From an uncultured Roseburia sp. (GTDB lineage Bacteria; Bacillota; Clostridia; Lachnospirales; Lachnospiraceae): 64,000 bases of DNA. The DNA lies in contig CALZGM010000001.1 in assembly GCA_945787015.1 (NCBI GenBank), positions 124,001 through 188,000 of the forward strand, in the 5' to 3' direction. A program made the translations under genes and the position numbers. The notes below the pieces were generated by a model that saw only the letters and a program-made list of their open reading frames with translations, ran no database searches and was not told the DNA's origin. Every line of letters begins with the position of its first letter. Within the stretch, counting starts at the first letter, position 1. Below, one piece after another: positions 8,635-18,051 of the stretch.

Positions 8635-10452
8635 ATGCAGGCGGTTATATTAGCGGCAGGTATGGGGAAGCGTTTAAAGGATTTAACAAAAAATAACGCG
8701 AAATGTATGGTGGAAGTAAATGGGATCTCGCTGATAGAGAGAGCATTACATATTTTGGACAAAAAGAGTCTGACCAAAATTGTGATTGTAGTGGGATATG
8801 AAGCAGCACATCTAATGCAGTTTATTGAGAACCTTCATATTCAGACTCCGATTGTATTTATTAATAACGAAATATATGAAAAAACAAATAATATTTATTC
8901 TTTATTGATGGCAAAAGAGTATCTGATTGCAGAAGATACACTGCTGTTAGAATCCGACTTGATATTCGAAGAAAGTCTGATTGACTGTCTGTTGGAAGAT
9001 GAGCGTCCGACTTTAGCTTTGGTAGATAAGTTCGCAAGCTGGATGGATGGAACCTGTATGGAACTGGATGATGATGATTCTATCCATGATTTTATTCCGG
9101 GTAAGTATTTGAAGTTTGAAGAAAAAGAGCATTATTATAAGACGGTTAACATTTATAAGTTTAGTCGGAATTTCTCCGCAAACACCTATATTCCATTTCT
9201 GGAAGCGTATTTGAAAGCAATGGGTGTTAATGAGTATTATGAGTCCGTGATTAAACTGATTGCTTTGTTGGAAAACAGCGAAATTCGCGCAAAACGTTTG
9301 AATGGGCAGGTATGGTATGAAATTGATGATGTGCAGGACTTGGACATTGCCTCTACCTTGTTCCCAAATTCAAAGGAAGAACGCTATCAGGCATTAACTG
9401 CCCGTTATGGTGGATACTGGAGATATCCGAAAATGTTGGATTACTGCTATCTGGTAAACCCGTATTTTCCACCAAAGAAGATGCTGGATGAAATAAAATC
9501 AAATTTTGACGTGCTGATTGCACAATATCCATCCGGAATGAAGGTAAATTCACTTCTGGCTGCCAAAAATTTCTCGGTGAAGCAGGAACACATTTTGGTT
9601 GGAAATGGTGCAGCAGAGCTTATTAAAGGATTGGTAGAAAGTTTCGAAGGGAAAATGGGTATTATTACGCCAACCTTCGAAGAGTATCATCACAGATATC
9701 AAGGCGAAATCGTTGCATTTGACAGTGCAATGCAGGATTTTACATATACAGCAAAGGACTTGATGGACTTCTATACTTCCAATCCGGTGAATCAGCTGGT
9801 TATCATTAACCCGGACAACCCTTCCGGCAATTTCATGAGTCGTACAGAATTACTCGAATTGATTAACTGGTGTAAGGGAAAACAGATTCAGCTTATCATT
9901 GACGAAAGCTTTGTAGATTTTTCTGAAGATAATGCAGATTTAAAGAATACAGTTCTGACAGAAGAAATTTTAGCGTTGTATGATCAACTGTATGTTGTAA
10001 AGAGTATTTCTAAGTCATATGGTGTACCTGGGCTTCGCTTAGGAGTGCTTGCAAGCAGTAATGAGAAAATGATTGCAAGACTGAAAAAAGAGGTGGCTAT
10101 TTGGAATATCAATTCCTTTGGTGAATTTTATATGCAGATTGCAGAAAAGTACAAAAAGAATTATGTAAAGTCTTTGGAAAAGATTTGCGCAGCGCGAGCT
10201 GTTTTTATGGAGGAACTGCAGGAAATCCCGTTTATAAAAGTCTTTCCTTCACAGGCTAATTATGTCATGTGCGAACTGTTAAATGGCTATGAAAGCAGAA
10301 AAGTGGCAGAGGACTTGCTGGAACAGAATATTTTAATTAAGGATTTGACTTCAAAAATTGGAAACGGAAAGCAATATATCAGACTGGCGGTAAGAACTGT
10401 AGAGGATAACCGGATTTTAGTAGAAAAGCTAAAGAGAATGAAAACATTGTAG
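8635..10452 (+). CDS. Nucleotidyltransferase (LicC/PntC-like) fused to PLP aminotransferase (HisC-like)
   Basis: 605 aa bifunctional protein. Residues 1-240 are a sugar/alcohol-phosphate nucleotidyltransferase: AVILAAGMGKRL at the start, then LLLESDLIFEE, similar to choline-phosphate and aminoethylphosphonate cytidylyltransferases. Residues 255-605 are a fold-type-I aminotransferase of the HisC/CobD branch: NPYFPP at the start, GNGAAELI, INPDNPSGN, and SISKSYG with the PLP lysine at 460, then PGLRLGVL. One polypeptide could therefore make an amino-alcohol phosphate or phosphonate and activate it as a CDP ester. Such fusions are known for phosphonate (PntC-type) and related pathways, but no PEP mutase is visible here. 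The TagF-like domain at 6298 is a plausible user of the product. The true substrate is open. Confidence 0.85.
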   Translation: MQAVILAAGMGKRLKDLTKNNAKCMVEVNGISLIERALHILDKKSLTKIVIVVGYEAAHLMQFIENLHIQTPIVFINNEIYEKTNNIYSLLMAKEYLIAEDTLLLESDLIFEESLIDCLLEDERPTLALVDKFASWMDGTCMELDDDDSIHDFIPGKYLKFEEKEHYYKTVNIYKFSRNFSANTYIPFLEAYLKAMGVNEYYESVIKLIALLENSEIRAKRLNGQVWYEIDDVQDLDIASTLFPNSKEERYQALTARYGGYWRYPKMLDYCYLVNPYFPPKKMLDEIKSNFDVLIAQYPSGMKVNSLLAAKNFSVKQEHILVGNGAAELIKGLVESFEGKMGIITPTFEEYHHRYQGEIVAFDSAMQDFTYTAKDLMDFYTSNPVNQLVIINPDNPSGNFMSRTELLELINWCKGKQIQLIIDESFVDFSEDNADLKNTVLTEEILALYDQLYVVKSISKSYGVPGLRLGVLASSNEKMIARLKKEVAIWNINSFGEFYMQIAEKYKKNYVKSLEKICAARAVFMEELQEIPFIKVFPSQANYVMCELLNGYESRKVAEDLLEQNILIKDLTSKIGNGKQYIRLAVRTVEDNRILVEKLKRMKTL

Positions 10453-10460
10453 AAAAAGAA

Positions 10461-10494
10461 AGGGTGTAAAAGTTTTGCTATACACCCTTTTTTT
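10461..10494 (+). terminator. Rho-independent terminator between convergent genes
   Basis: AGGGTGTA (10461-10468) pairs with TACACCCT (10481-10488) and is followed by a run of seven Ts. It lies nine bases after the nucleotidyltransferase-aminotransferase stop and just before the stop of the convergent sulfatase gene. It ends the first envelope operon; the A-rich left side could also serve the opposite strand. Confidence 0.85.
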
Positions 10495-10497
10495 CAT

Positions 10498-12237
10498 TTA
10501 GAAATAAGAATCCACAAGTGGAACAGTTGTAAAAATATCATTCCAATAAAGTTCTAGATAAGCATCATAATTACCTGTGTAGGTATAGAGCCGGTAAACA
10601 TTGCTTCCCGCGATGTCTTTGCCGTCATAGCGCTTGACGGAAGGATAATTTTCATCAAATGCGCGGATATATAGTGTACGTTCACGCTGTTCATCCTCTG
10701 CAAAATCATAAATCGTTTGACCAAGATAGTTGCTTTCACCTGTAGTAATCTGTGCTATCGTTGGTGCTAACTCATGCAATGAAATAGGTGCATTTGTCAT
10801 CTGCATCTGCTCGTGATGTTCATCGGGTTCTTTAATAAAGAAAATGCTTTGTGGATGTGCAATGGCTCCATGATCGGAGGTAATAATAATGGTTGAATTA
10901 TCATATGCTCCACAAGCTTTTAACTGTTGCAGGTATTCCTGTAGCATTTCCCAAATTCCCTTCATAGTAACGGTAAAGTCACCTGCATCAGCTACAGGCA
11001 GACAGTTTTCATCGTTGATTAATTCGTGAATCCCGTTTAGATGATAGAAGGAGACATATTTTTCTTCTTCGTTGACAGTAAGCCCTTTTTCAAGTAAATC
11101 GGCATAGAAATCCGGATTGGTGTAATTAATGGTATTGTCCGGATAGGTTACAATCGTGGCATACTGTGTATTGGGCACATCAAAGAATGGCTTAAAATAA
11201 TTTGGCATAAAGCGATAACAGGACATGGAGAGAAGCGTCGCATACAATTTTTCATAATGAATGTGGCGCTCATAAGATTGCGTTGTTAAGTTATCTATGC
11301 GGCCTCTTAAAAGAGACATGGGATGGCCTGCAGTAAAAAGCACAGGTTCTACAGCAAACAAATTTACTTGATATCCTGCTTCATGCAGAGAATCATAATA
11401 ATGAGTAGTGGCATCATTTGTCCAGCAATCAGAAATCCAATCATTAATGGAAAGAGTGTGATCATAGGCGTGCCCGGTTAAAATGTGGGCGATGGATGGA
11501 AAGGTGCCATAATAGTTACAGTCATTATTGTTGTAATAGGTAAAGTCAGATAAATAAGAAGCCATCTCCGGATAAACTTCTACAGCCGATTGGTAATGGA
11601 CATTTGAAACGGTATCAAGAATAAATACAATGACATTACTTTGCGAGGAAACGGTATATTGTTTCTCGCCGGATAAATAGTAATCCGATTCTACATATTC
11701 TGTTGCTTCCTTTGGGGCCGATAGCAATAAAGTGCTATAAGCAGTACCCTGCATGCCAATAAGAATAAGAGCAGTGAGAGAAAGCGTTTTTTTCCAGTTT
11801 GATTTACTTTTGATAATAATAGCTAGTGCGATTACCACAATCAGCAGCCAAATAAGGCTGTTTTTTAGAATCACTTCAAGAGAGGGTATATAGCCATCAG
11901 TAGTAGCACCAATCTGGTCTAAATTTTTGTTTAAAAACATGGTTTGGATATAGCCACAGATAGAAAGAATCCAAATAAGAGATAAAAACACTTTTTGTAC
12001 TAATTTTGGCAAAAAAAGAGCTAATAGTGTCATGATAACGGCAAACAAGGTGCCATATCCTAAGAATTTCCATCCGAATTCATCGAAAATCACACCAAAA
12101 GCCGTATAATTTGCAAAGAAAATTTCTGAGGGGGCAAAAATTCCAAACGAGAAAATGGGAAGATAAACGATGATAAATGTTAAAATAATGTTGAGAAAAG
12201 AAAAATTTTTTCTTAAATATAAAAAATAATTAGACAT
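10498..12237 (-). CDS. Membrane sulfatase / LTA-synthase-like phosphotransferase
   Basis: 579 aa. An N-terminal region of about five membrane segments (to about residue 165) is followed by an extracellular alkaline-phosphatase-superfamily domain. Visible features are FILDTVSNVHY (metal Asp) near 206, YYGTFPSIAHILTG near 240 with the catalytic Thr/Ser position, and TSDHGA near 460. LTA synthases and phosphoethanolamine or phosphoglycerol transferases share this layout and move alcohol phosphates from lipids to polymers or glycans outside the cell. It is the only reverse-strand gene in the first 37 kb and is divergent from the Dlt-like operon, suggesting co-regulation. Substrate is not determined. 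Confidence 0.82.
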   Translation of the reverse strand: MSNYFLYLRKNFSFLNIILTFIIVYLPIFSFGIFAPSEIFFANYTAFGVIFDEFGWKFLGYGTLFAVIMTLLALFLPKLVQKVFLSLIWILSICGYIQTMFLNKNLDQIGATTDGYIPSLEVILKNSLIWLLIVVIALAIIIKSKSNWKKTLSLTALILIGMQGTAYSTLLLSAPKEATEYVESDYYLSGEKQYTVSSQSNVIVFILDTVSNVHYQSAVEVYPEMASYLSDFTYYNNNDCNYYGTFPSIAHILTGHAYDHTLSINDWISDCWTNDATTHYYDSLHEAGYQVNLFAVEPVLFTAGHPMSLLRGRIDNLTTQSYERHIHYEKLYATLLSMSCYRFMPNYFKPFFDVPNTQYATIVTYPDNTINYTNPDFYADLLEKGLTVNEEEKYVSFYHLNGIHELINDENCLPVADAGDFTVTMKGIWEMLQEYLQQLKACGAYDNSTIIITSDHGAIAHPQSIFFIKEPDEHHEQMQMTNAPISLHELAPTIAQITTGESNYLGQTIYDFAEDEQRERTLYIRAFDENYPSVKRYDGKDIAGSNVYRLYTYTGNYDAYLELYWNDIFTTVPLVDSYF

Positions 12238-12325
12238 ATTTTTCTCCTGTGTTATAGTATAGCTATAGCTATTATAACATAAACAGAAAGGTTAGTGAGA
12301 ATTAATTTTACAGGGAAGGTTTTGT
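12238..12325. promoter_or_regulatory. Divergent promoter region with dyad TGTTATA/TATAACA
   Basis: An 88-bp gap between divergent genes contains TGTTATA (12250-12256) and TATAACA (12273-12279) as inverted repeats around an ATAGCTATAGCTAT core. The arms overlap plausible -10 hexamers for both directions: rc of AGTATA at 12257-12262 for the sulfatase, and TATAAC at 12273 for the operon. One regulator binding the dyad could control both units. No clear -35 boxes are seen. Confidence 0.5.
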
Positions 12326-13852
12326 ATGTATACAAATATTTTAGATATGTTAGAGGCATCATCAAAGCAGTATCCGGAACGGTTGGCATTTGGGGATGCA
12401 GAAAAGGACATTACATTTTGGGATTTAGAAACGAAGGCAAAGTCAGTAGGAACCTTATTAGCCGATGAGATTAAGATAGCAGAGCCGGTGGCTTTTTATA
12501 TGGATAAAAGTGTAGATGCGGTTTGTGGTATGTTTGGCGCGGTCTATGCCGGTGGCTTTTACTCGTTTTTAGATGTAAAGCAGCCACAGGCAAGAACAGA
12601 GAGCGTTTTAAGTATTCTGGAGCCGAAGGTAATTTTTACAGATGCGGAAAATTATGAAAAAGTCTCTCATTATGCAACCGACGCAAAAATTCTTATTTTA
12701 GCAGATACATTGGCAGAGAATATAACGGTGGATGAAGGAAAACTCCAAAAGATACGCAGGGAATTTGTAGATGTGAATCCGCTTTATGTGAATTTTACAA
12801 GCGGAAGTACCGGAGTGCCGAAAGGAGTTGTGGTAAGCCATCGTTCTGTGATTGAGTTTATCAGCTGCTTTACAAAAATCTTTGGAATTCGGGAAACAGA
12901 TATAATCGGAAATCAGGCGCCATTTGACTTCGACGTATCGGTTAAGGATATTTACAGCGGATTAATGACCGGAGCAAAGGTGCAGCTGATTCCAAAGAAG
13001 TATTTTAGTATGCCGACACAGCTGATGGATTATCTGACAGATAAAGAGGTTACGACTCTGATATGGGCAGTAAGTGCAATGTGTTTTGTTTCCGTCATGA
13101 AGGGATTTGAATATCGCCTGCCGGAAAAAATCCATACAGTTATGTTTAGTGGAGAGGTACTGCCAATTAAGCATTACAAAATCTGGAAACATTTTTTGCC
13201 GGCTGCAAAGTTTGTAAATTTGTATGGACCGACAGAGATTACCTGCAATTGCACGTATTATGTGCTGGATAGGGAATTCGAAGATACGGATGTGATTCCG
13301 ATGGGAAAAGCATTCCCAAACGAAAAGGTATTTTTGCTGGATGAAAATGATCAACTGGTAACAGAAAAGGACGTTCAGGGAGAAATCTGTGTGGGGGGTA
13401 CTGCACTTGCACTTGGTTACTACAAGGACAGAGAACGAACCAATCAGGTTTTTGTTCAGAATCCGCTGAATATGTCCTATAATGAGCCGATTTACCGTAC
13501 CGGAGATTTAGGAAAATATAATGAGGACGGGGATTTGGTATATGTATCCAGAAAGGACTTCCAGATTAAGCATTTAGGACACCGTATCGAGCTGGGAGAG
13601 ATTGAAGCGGTTGCGATGGCAAGGGAAGGCGTAACAAGAACCTGTTGTATTTATGACAGGGAAAAACAGCGGCTAATTCTTTTCTATACCGGAGAACGGG
13701 AAAAAATCAGCCTGATGAAGGAGTTGCGTACGGTTTTGGCTCCGTTTATGCTGCCGAATGCACTTGTTCCGGTAGAGGAAATGCCGCTTAATAAGAACGG
13801 AAAAATTGATAGAAATAAACTGCTGAGTGATTTCTTAAACGATAAAAAGTAA
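12326..13852 (+). CDS. DltA-like amino acid adenylation enzyme (carrier protein ligase)
   Basis: 508 aa adenylate-forming enzyme with the amino-acid adenylation core motifs: FTSGSTGVPKG near 158 (ATP loop), FDFDVSVKDIY (A4) near 197, NLYGPTEITC (A5) near 296, YRTGDLG (A7) near 391, FQIKHLGHRIELGEIE (A8) near 411, and NKNGKIDR with the catalytic Lys near 495. It has DltA length and lacks a fused carrier or condensation domain. It should activate an amino acid and load it on the carrier protein encoded at 15169. Unlike a standard dlt operon, a PLP decarboxylase follows, so D-alanine need not be the substrate. First gene of a long operon; GGGAAGG lies upstream of the ATG. Confidence 0.85.
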   Translation: MYTNILDMLEASSKQYPERLAFGDAEKDITFWDLETKAKSVGTLLADEIKIAEPVAFYMDKSVDAVCGMFGAVYAGGFYSFLDVKQPQARTESVLSILEPKVIFTDAENYEKVSHYATDAKILILADTLAENITVDEGKLQKIRREFVDVNPLYVNFTSGSTGVPKGVVVSHRSVIEFISCFTKIFGIRETDIIGNQAPFDFDVSVKDIYSGLMTGAKVQLIPKKYFSMPTQLMDYLTDKEVTTLIWAVSAMCFVSVMKGFEYRLPEKIHTVMFSGEVLPIKHYKIWKHFLPAAKFVNLYGPTEITCNCTYYVLDREFEDTDVIPMGKAFPNEKVFLLDENDQLVTEKDVQGEICVGGTALALGYYKDRERTNQVFVQNPLNMSYNEPIYRTGDLGKYNEDGDLVYVSRKDFQIKHLGHRIELGEIEAVAMAREGVTRTCCIYDREKQRLILFYTGEREKISLMKELRTVLAPFMLPNALVPVEEMPLNKNGKIDRNKLLSDFLNDKK

Positions 13853-13874
13853 GGATATAGAATAAGAGGGAAAG

Positions 13875-15110
13875 ATGACAGAGAAAGAGTTACAAACGAT
13901 TGCAGAGGAATATGGGACACCTTCCTTTGTGTTTGATACGCAGAGCCTGAAAAAACGTATGGCATCCATTCGGGAGATTGTAGGAGATACGGTGCACTTG
14001 TGCTATTCCATTAAGGCAAATCCGTTTTTGATTCCTGCAATGTTGCAATGTGTGGAAAAGCTGGAAGTCTGCAGCCCGGGAGAGTTAGACATCTGTAAAC
14101 AACAGAAGGTGGCAGGAGAGAGAATTATTTATTCCGGTGTGCAAAAAAATGAAATTGATATTAAGGCAGCAGTAGAATACAGTGCCGGAATTTATACGGC
14201 TGAATCCGTGTTGCAGTTTGAATTGCTGAATAAATGCGCAATTGCGCATGGAAAAGTCATTCCGGTGTTGCTTCGATTAAATGCCGGCAGCCAGTTTGGA
14301 ATGTCAAAGGAAGATTTCTGTTATTTGGTAGAAAACAGAGAGCAGTTTTTCGGAATTAAGATTATTGGCATTCATTATTTTGCAGGGACACAGAGAAAGA
14401 AGCTGGCAGAACAGGAAAAAGAATTAGAGATGCTTTTGCAATTGATTGCTGAGCTAAAAGAAAAGTATGGTTTCGAAGTAGAAAATCTGGAATATGGTCC
14501 GGGACTTCCTGTTCCTTATTTTTCAACGGATGATTTTGCCGATACCCTAAAGCCTGTAAAAGAATTGGCACCGATGTTACGAAAAGTGGCGGGACAAGTA
14601 CATCTGACGGTAGAAATGGGACGTTTTTATGTGTCTGAATGTGGATATTATCTGACAAAGGTAATGGATGTAAAAGCGAATAAAGGAACCAATTATGCCA
14701 TTGTGGATGGTGGTATGAATCATTTGAATTATTTGGGGCAGATGATGGGAATGAAGGTCCCGGTGATAAAACACCTTGCAATGGAAGAATCCAAAGCGGG
14801 CTTATTTAAGGATGCAACGGCAATTGGTCAGATTTCTGCGGAATGTGAAGCAAACTGGAGCCTTTGCGGAAGCTTATGTACCACAGCGGATGTGATTGTA
14901 AGACAAGCAGAATTTACTAATTTACAAATTGGGGATGTTTTGGCATTTTCCAATATTGGAGCATATTCTGTAACGGAGGGAATTCATTTGTTCTTAAGCA
15001 GAACTATGCCTAGAATTCTTTTGTATCATGGCGAAGGAAAGGCTCAGCTGGTTAGAGATTTTATGGAAGCAAGCAGCTTAAACTGCATACAGGAAATGCC
15101 TATTTACTAG
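13875..15110 (+). CDS. Fold-type-III PLP-dependent decarboxylase (LysA/BtrK-like)
   Basis: 411 aa alanine-racemase-fold decarboxylase. Visible are YSIKANP with the PLP lysine at residue 47, an EVCSPGEL strand, GIHYFAGTQ near 165 (family HxxSG-like loop), a Gly-rich LEYGPGLPVPYF segment, TVEMGRFYV, and CGSLCTTADV, equivalent to the active-site Cys..D motif of diaminopimelate and ornithine decarboxylases. Between an adenylation enzyme and a carrier protein, the closest functional parallel I know is BtrK, which decarboxylates a glutamyl group held on a carrier protein; related ligase/decarboxylase/carrier trios occur in exosortase-linked polysaccharide loci. It could instead make a free amino acid for the DltA-like enzyme. 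The lysine-biosynthesis role is unlikely here. Confidence 0.82.
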   Translation: MTEKELQTIAEEYGTPSFVFDTQSLKKRMASIREIVGDTVHLCYSIKANPFLIPAMLQCVEKLEVCSPGELDICKQQKVAGERIIYSGVQKNEIDIKAAVEYSAGIYTAESVLQFELLNKCAIAHGKVIPVLLRLNAGSQFGMSKEDFCYLVENREQFFGIKIIGIHYFAGTQRKKLAEQEKELEMLLQLIAELKEKYGFEVENLEYGPGLPVPYFSTDDFADTLKPVKELAPMLRKVAGQVHLTVEMGRFYVSECGYYLTKVMDVKANKGTNYAIVDGGMNHLNYLGQMMGMKVPVIKHLAMEESKAGLFKDATAIGQISAECEANWSLCGSLCTTADVIVRQAEFTNLQIGDVLAFSNIGAYSVTEGIHLFLSRTMPRILLYHGEGKAQLVRDFMEASSLNCIQEMPIY

Positions 15111-15168
15111 AAGTGTTTTTTGCGGTAGAATACATTTAGCACATAACTATGGGAGGATGAATAAAATT

Positions 15169-15393
15169 ATGGAACGATTGATTGAATTATTAATGGAAAT
15201 TAAGGAAGACATTGATTATGAAAATGAAACAGCGCTTATTGATGACGAGTTACTGGATTCATTTGATATTTTACAGATTATCAGTGCCATTGATGATGAA
15301 TTTGATGTTGCGATTCCGGCAGCAATGATTATCCCGCAGAATTTTAATAGTGTAGAAGCGTTGTGGAATATGGTGCAGGAGTTAATGGAATGA
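15169..15393 (+). CDS. Acyl/peptidyl carrier protein (DltC-like)
   Basis: 74 aa acidic helical protein with the phosphopantetheine site DELLDSFDILQI; the Ser is at about residue 30. The in-frame ATG at 15157 directly abuts GGGAGG, leaving no spacing, so ATG 15169 twelve bases after GGGAGG is the likelier start. The stop overlaps the MBOAT start in an ATGA, indicating translational coupling. It should carry the aminoacyl group made by the DltA-like enzyme and deliver it to the membrane acyltransferase. It may also be the platform on which the adjacent decarboxylase acts. Confidence 0.88.
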   Translation: MERLIELLMEIKEDIDYENETALIDDELLDSFDILQIISAIDDEFDVAIPAAMIIPQNFNSVEALWNMVQELME

Positions 15394-16964
15394 TAAATTT
15401 TTACTCAATTCAGTTTGTTACGTTTTTAGTTATTGCGTTAGCATGCTATTATACAATTAGCAAAAAGAAACAGTGGATATGTTTGTTAGTTGCAAGTGCT
15501 GTGTTCTATTATTATACAGGTGTAACAAATTTTGCTTTTTTGCTGGTTACAGGATTTACAACATGGATTGGAGCAAAACAATTATCGCTTGAATCACAGA
15601 GAATTGCAGAACTTCGTAATGATAAGACCATTGATAAAGAAGAAAAGAAAGTAAAAAAAGAAGTAATCTTAAAAAAACGCCGCACAATTATGTGGGGCGT
15701 TCTTTTGGTGAATTTCGGAGTGCTGGCATGCCTGAAGTATTTAGAACCGATTCTCAAAGGACTTGGAGTGATTGATGATAAGAATGTACTGGGATTATTG
15801 CTGCCTCTTGGAATTTCGTTCTATACCTTTCAGTCTGTGGGATATTTACTGGATATTTATTTTGAAAAATATGAAGCAGAGCATAATTTTGCGAAATATA
15901 TGTTGTTTGTGTCCTATTTCCCTCAGATGATTCAGGGACCGATTAACCGTTATGATGCACTTGGAACCCAGTTTAAAGAGCAGCATGTCTGGAAGGATGA
16001 AGCTGCAACAAAGGCGTTGTATCGAATCGGGTACGGACTGATGAAAAAGTATGCGATTGCTAATATTTTAGCAGTTGCGATTGCAAAAACGTTTGATACT
16101 CCCGCAACGGATTTTTCGGGAGTAATTGTTGTGTTTGCAATATTATTGTATTCCGCCCAACAGTATGCGGATTTTTCCGGTGGAATTGACATGGTTTTAG
16201 GTGTATCCGAACTGTTTGGAATAAAAATGGCGGAAAACTTTAGGCAACCTTATTTTTCAACCTCTCTGGCCGACTTTTGGCGTAGATGGCATATCTCTTT
16301 GGGAAAATGGATGAGAGATTATGTGTTTTATCCGTTCGCACTTACAAAACCAATGAAAAAATTTGGAAAATGGGCAAATCAGAAGCTTGGAAAACATCTG
16401 GGAAGAGTCCTGCCTGCAGCAATTGGCAATCTTGTGGTATTTTTCATCGTAGGTATTTGGCATGGAGCAGAATGGCATTATGTGGTATGGGGACTGTACA
16501 ACGGCATGGTAATTGCGTTAAGTGATATTTTAACACCGGTATATGAGAAGATGATAAAACTGTGCCATATTAATAAAAATGCAGCATGGTATCATGTATT
16601 TCAGATTATCCGTACCTTTATTGTGGTGAATATCGGCTGGTATTTTGACCGAATTACAAACGTGGTAGTAGCCTGCTATAGTCTGAAGAAATCCATTTTT
16701 AAATTTAATCCGGGAGCATTTTCACAGGAATATGCGATTATTTTTGATGGTGTGAAAGAGTATGCAGGACTAATGGCGATTATTGGATGTCTGATCGTTC
16801 TGTTTGTAAGCATTCTGGAAGAGAATAAAATCAGTGTAAGAGATAGGCTTTATAAGTCACCTTTATTGATTCGATGGGGTGTATATACATTTGTGATAGT
16901 TCTAATTCTGTTTTCTTGTACCAGAGTAGGAGAAACGGGAGGTTTTATGTATGCGAATTTTTAG
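15390..16964 (+). CDS. MBOAT O-acyltransferase, DltB-like, first copy
   Basis: 524 aa polytopic membrane acyltransferase. It has the MBOAT hallmarks FYTFQSVGYLLDIYF, FPQMIQGPI, FWRRWHISLGKWMRDYV and GIWHGAEWHYVVWGLYNG with the catalytic His. The start at 15390 overlaps the carrier-protein stop. The extreme C-terminus is FMYANF, fitting an FxYxxF pattern; in the Dlt pathway the separate DltX peptide ends with such a motif and is reported to act as acyl relay through the Tyr, so here the relay may be built into the MBOAT (Tyr521). It should move the acyl group from the carrier protein across the membrane to the SGNH partners encoded next. Confidence 0.87.
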   Translation: MINFYSIQFVTFLVIALACYYTISKKKQWICLLVASAVFYYYTGVTNFAFLLVTGFTTWIGAKQLSLESQRIAELRNDKTIDKEEKKVKKEVILKKRRTIMWGVLLVNFGVLACLKYLEPILKGLGVIDDKNVLGLLLPLGISFYTFQSVGYLLDIYFEKYEAEHNFAKYMLFVSYFPQMIQGPINRYDALGTQFKEQHVWKDEAATKALYRIGYGLMKKYAIANILAVAIAKTFDTPATDFSGVIVVFAILLYSAQQYADFSGGIDMVLGVSELFGIKMAENFRQPYFSTSLADFWRRWHISLGKWMRDYVFYPFALTKPMKKFGKWANQKLGKHLGRVLPAAIGNLVVFFIVGIWHGAEWHYVVWGLYNGMVIALSDILTPVYEKMIKLCHINKNAAWYHVFQIIRTFIVVNIGWYFDRITNVVVACYSLKKSIFKFNPGAFSQEYAIIFDGVKEYAGLMAIIGCLIVLFVSILEENKISVRDRLYKSPLLIRWGVYTFVIVLILFSCTRVGETGGFMYANF

Positions 16965-18051
16965 TTGGATTAAAAAACTAAGATATTTGCTGGTTTTAGT
17001 GGCAGTGAATATGCTACTCTCCTTTCTGATTGAACCTGCAAGCGGTGCGAGTGGAAGAATGTGGAGTGGGTATTATGATGAGCAAAATCTGGATATGATT
17101 TTTGTGGGCAATTCTGTGTGCCAGCAGGGGTTTATTCCGGATATTTTTAATGAAAAACTGAGTGTGAAAGCTTATAATATGGGAACGCCTTCACAGGCAG
17201 TACCACAAAGTATGAGGGCAATCGAGGTAGCATTGGAGGAACATGATATCAAAACGGTTGTATACGCAATGGGATTTTCCAGTTTGAAATATGAACCGAT
17301 ACCGGAAGCGGAATTGACCTTTGAGAGTGCCAGAGCACGCCAAAAAGGAGGCATTCAGGGAGCTCTTGCAACTCTATCTTACATTTATTCTCCGGATGTG
17401 GTTGCGAAAGAAAACTCTGTCAACTTTTTATTCCCATGGCTGTATAACTATGAAGACTATTTCACGTCAACTATGTTAAAAAATGCAACAGAGAAATTAT
17501 GCAAATGGGAGAAGCGCCTGAGATTAGGTGATTATGATGAAACAGAGGGATTAAAAAAGGGCTTTCGAAATGATGACACAAGAGTTATAAATTATGACAA
17601 TATTTGGGAAGATAATTCTTATAGTCGTTACGAGCCATATTTTAATGCTGAAATGCTAGCTGATTTTGAAGAACTTTTGGCTTTTTGCAAAGAACGGGAT
17701 GTTGACTTAATCGTATTGAATACACCGCATCCGGCTTTTGATGTGGTTAGCTGCTATGAATACTATGAAAAAAATCAGGAGCAGCTAACAGAGATTTGTG
17801 ACAGATACGGCGTAGACTATTACGATTTTAGTCTGATAAAACCTGAGATTTATGAAGTGCAGGATAAGAACTTTGTTGATTATGAGCACTTAAACAGGGC
17901 AGGCGCCAAAGAATTTTGCGAAAAATTGTGTGATTTTCTAAAACTAAGAGCAAGTGGTGAAGATATGAGTCAATATTTTTACTCTGTAGAAGAATTTTTA
18001 GAGATTCACGAAGATTTGCTGAATGAGTGGAAACAATATGAGAATTTTTAA
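16951..18051 (+). CDS. DltD-like SGNH acyltransferase/esterase, paralogue 1
   Basis: 366 aa with one N-terminal membrane anchor (about residues 10-30) and an extracellular SGNH-type domain. FVGNSVCQQGF near residue 50 supplies the nucleophile Ser block, YNMGTPSQAVPQS near 72 the Gly/Asn blocks, VLNTPHP near 255 and DYEHLNRAGA near 310 the Asp..His pair. The gene starts inside the end of the MBOAT gene. By analogy with DltD it should pass the acyl group from the MBOAT to the extracellular polymer. About half of its residues match the next gene, so the pair is a tandem duplication, not one split gene. Confidence 0.83.
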   Translation: MRIFSWIKKLRYLLVLVAVNMLLSFLIEPASGASGRMWSGYYDEQNLDMIFVGNSVCQQGFIPDIFNEKLSVKAYNMGTPSQAVPQSMRAIEVALEEHDIKTVVYAMGFSSLKYEPIPEAELTFESARARQKGGIQGALATLSYIYSPDVVAKENSVNFLFPWLYNYEDYFTSTMLKNATEKLCKWEKRLRLGDYDETEGLKKGFRNDDTRVINYDNIWEDNSYSRYEPYFNAEMLADFEELLAFCKERDVDLIVLNTPHPAFDVVSCYEYYEKNQEQLTEICDRYGVDYYDFSLIKPEIYEVQDKNFVDYEHLNRAGAKEFCEKLCDFLKLRASGEDMSQYFYSVEEFLEIHEDLLNEWKQYENF

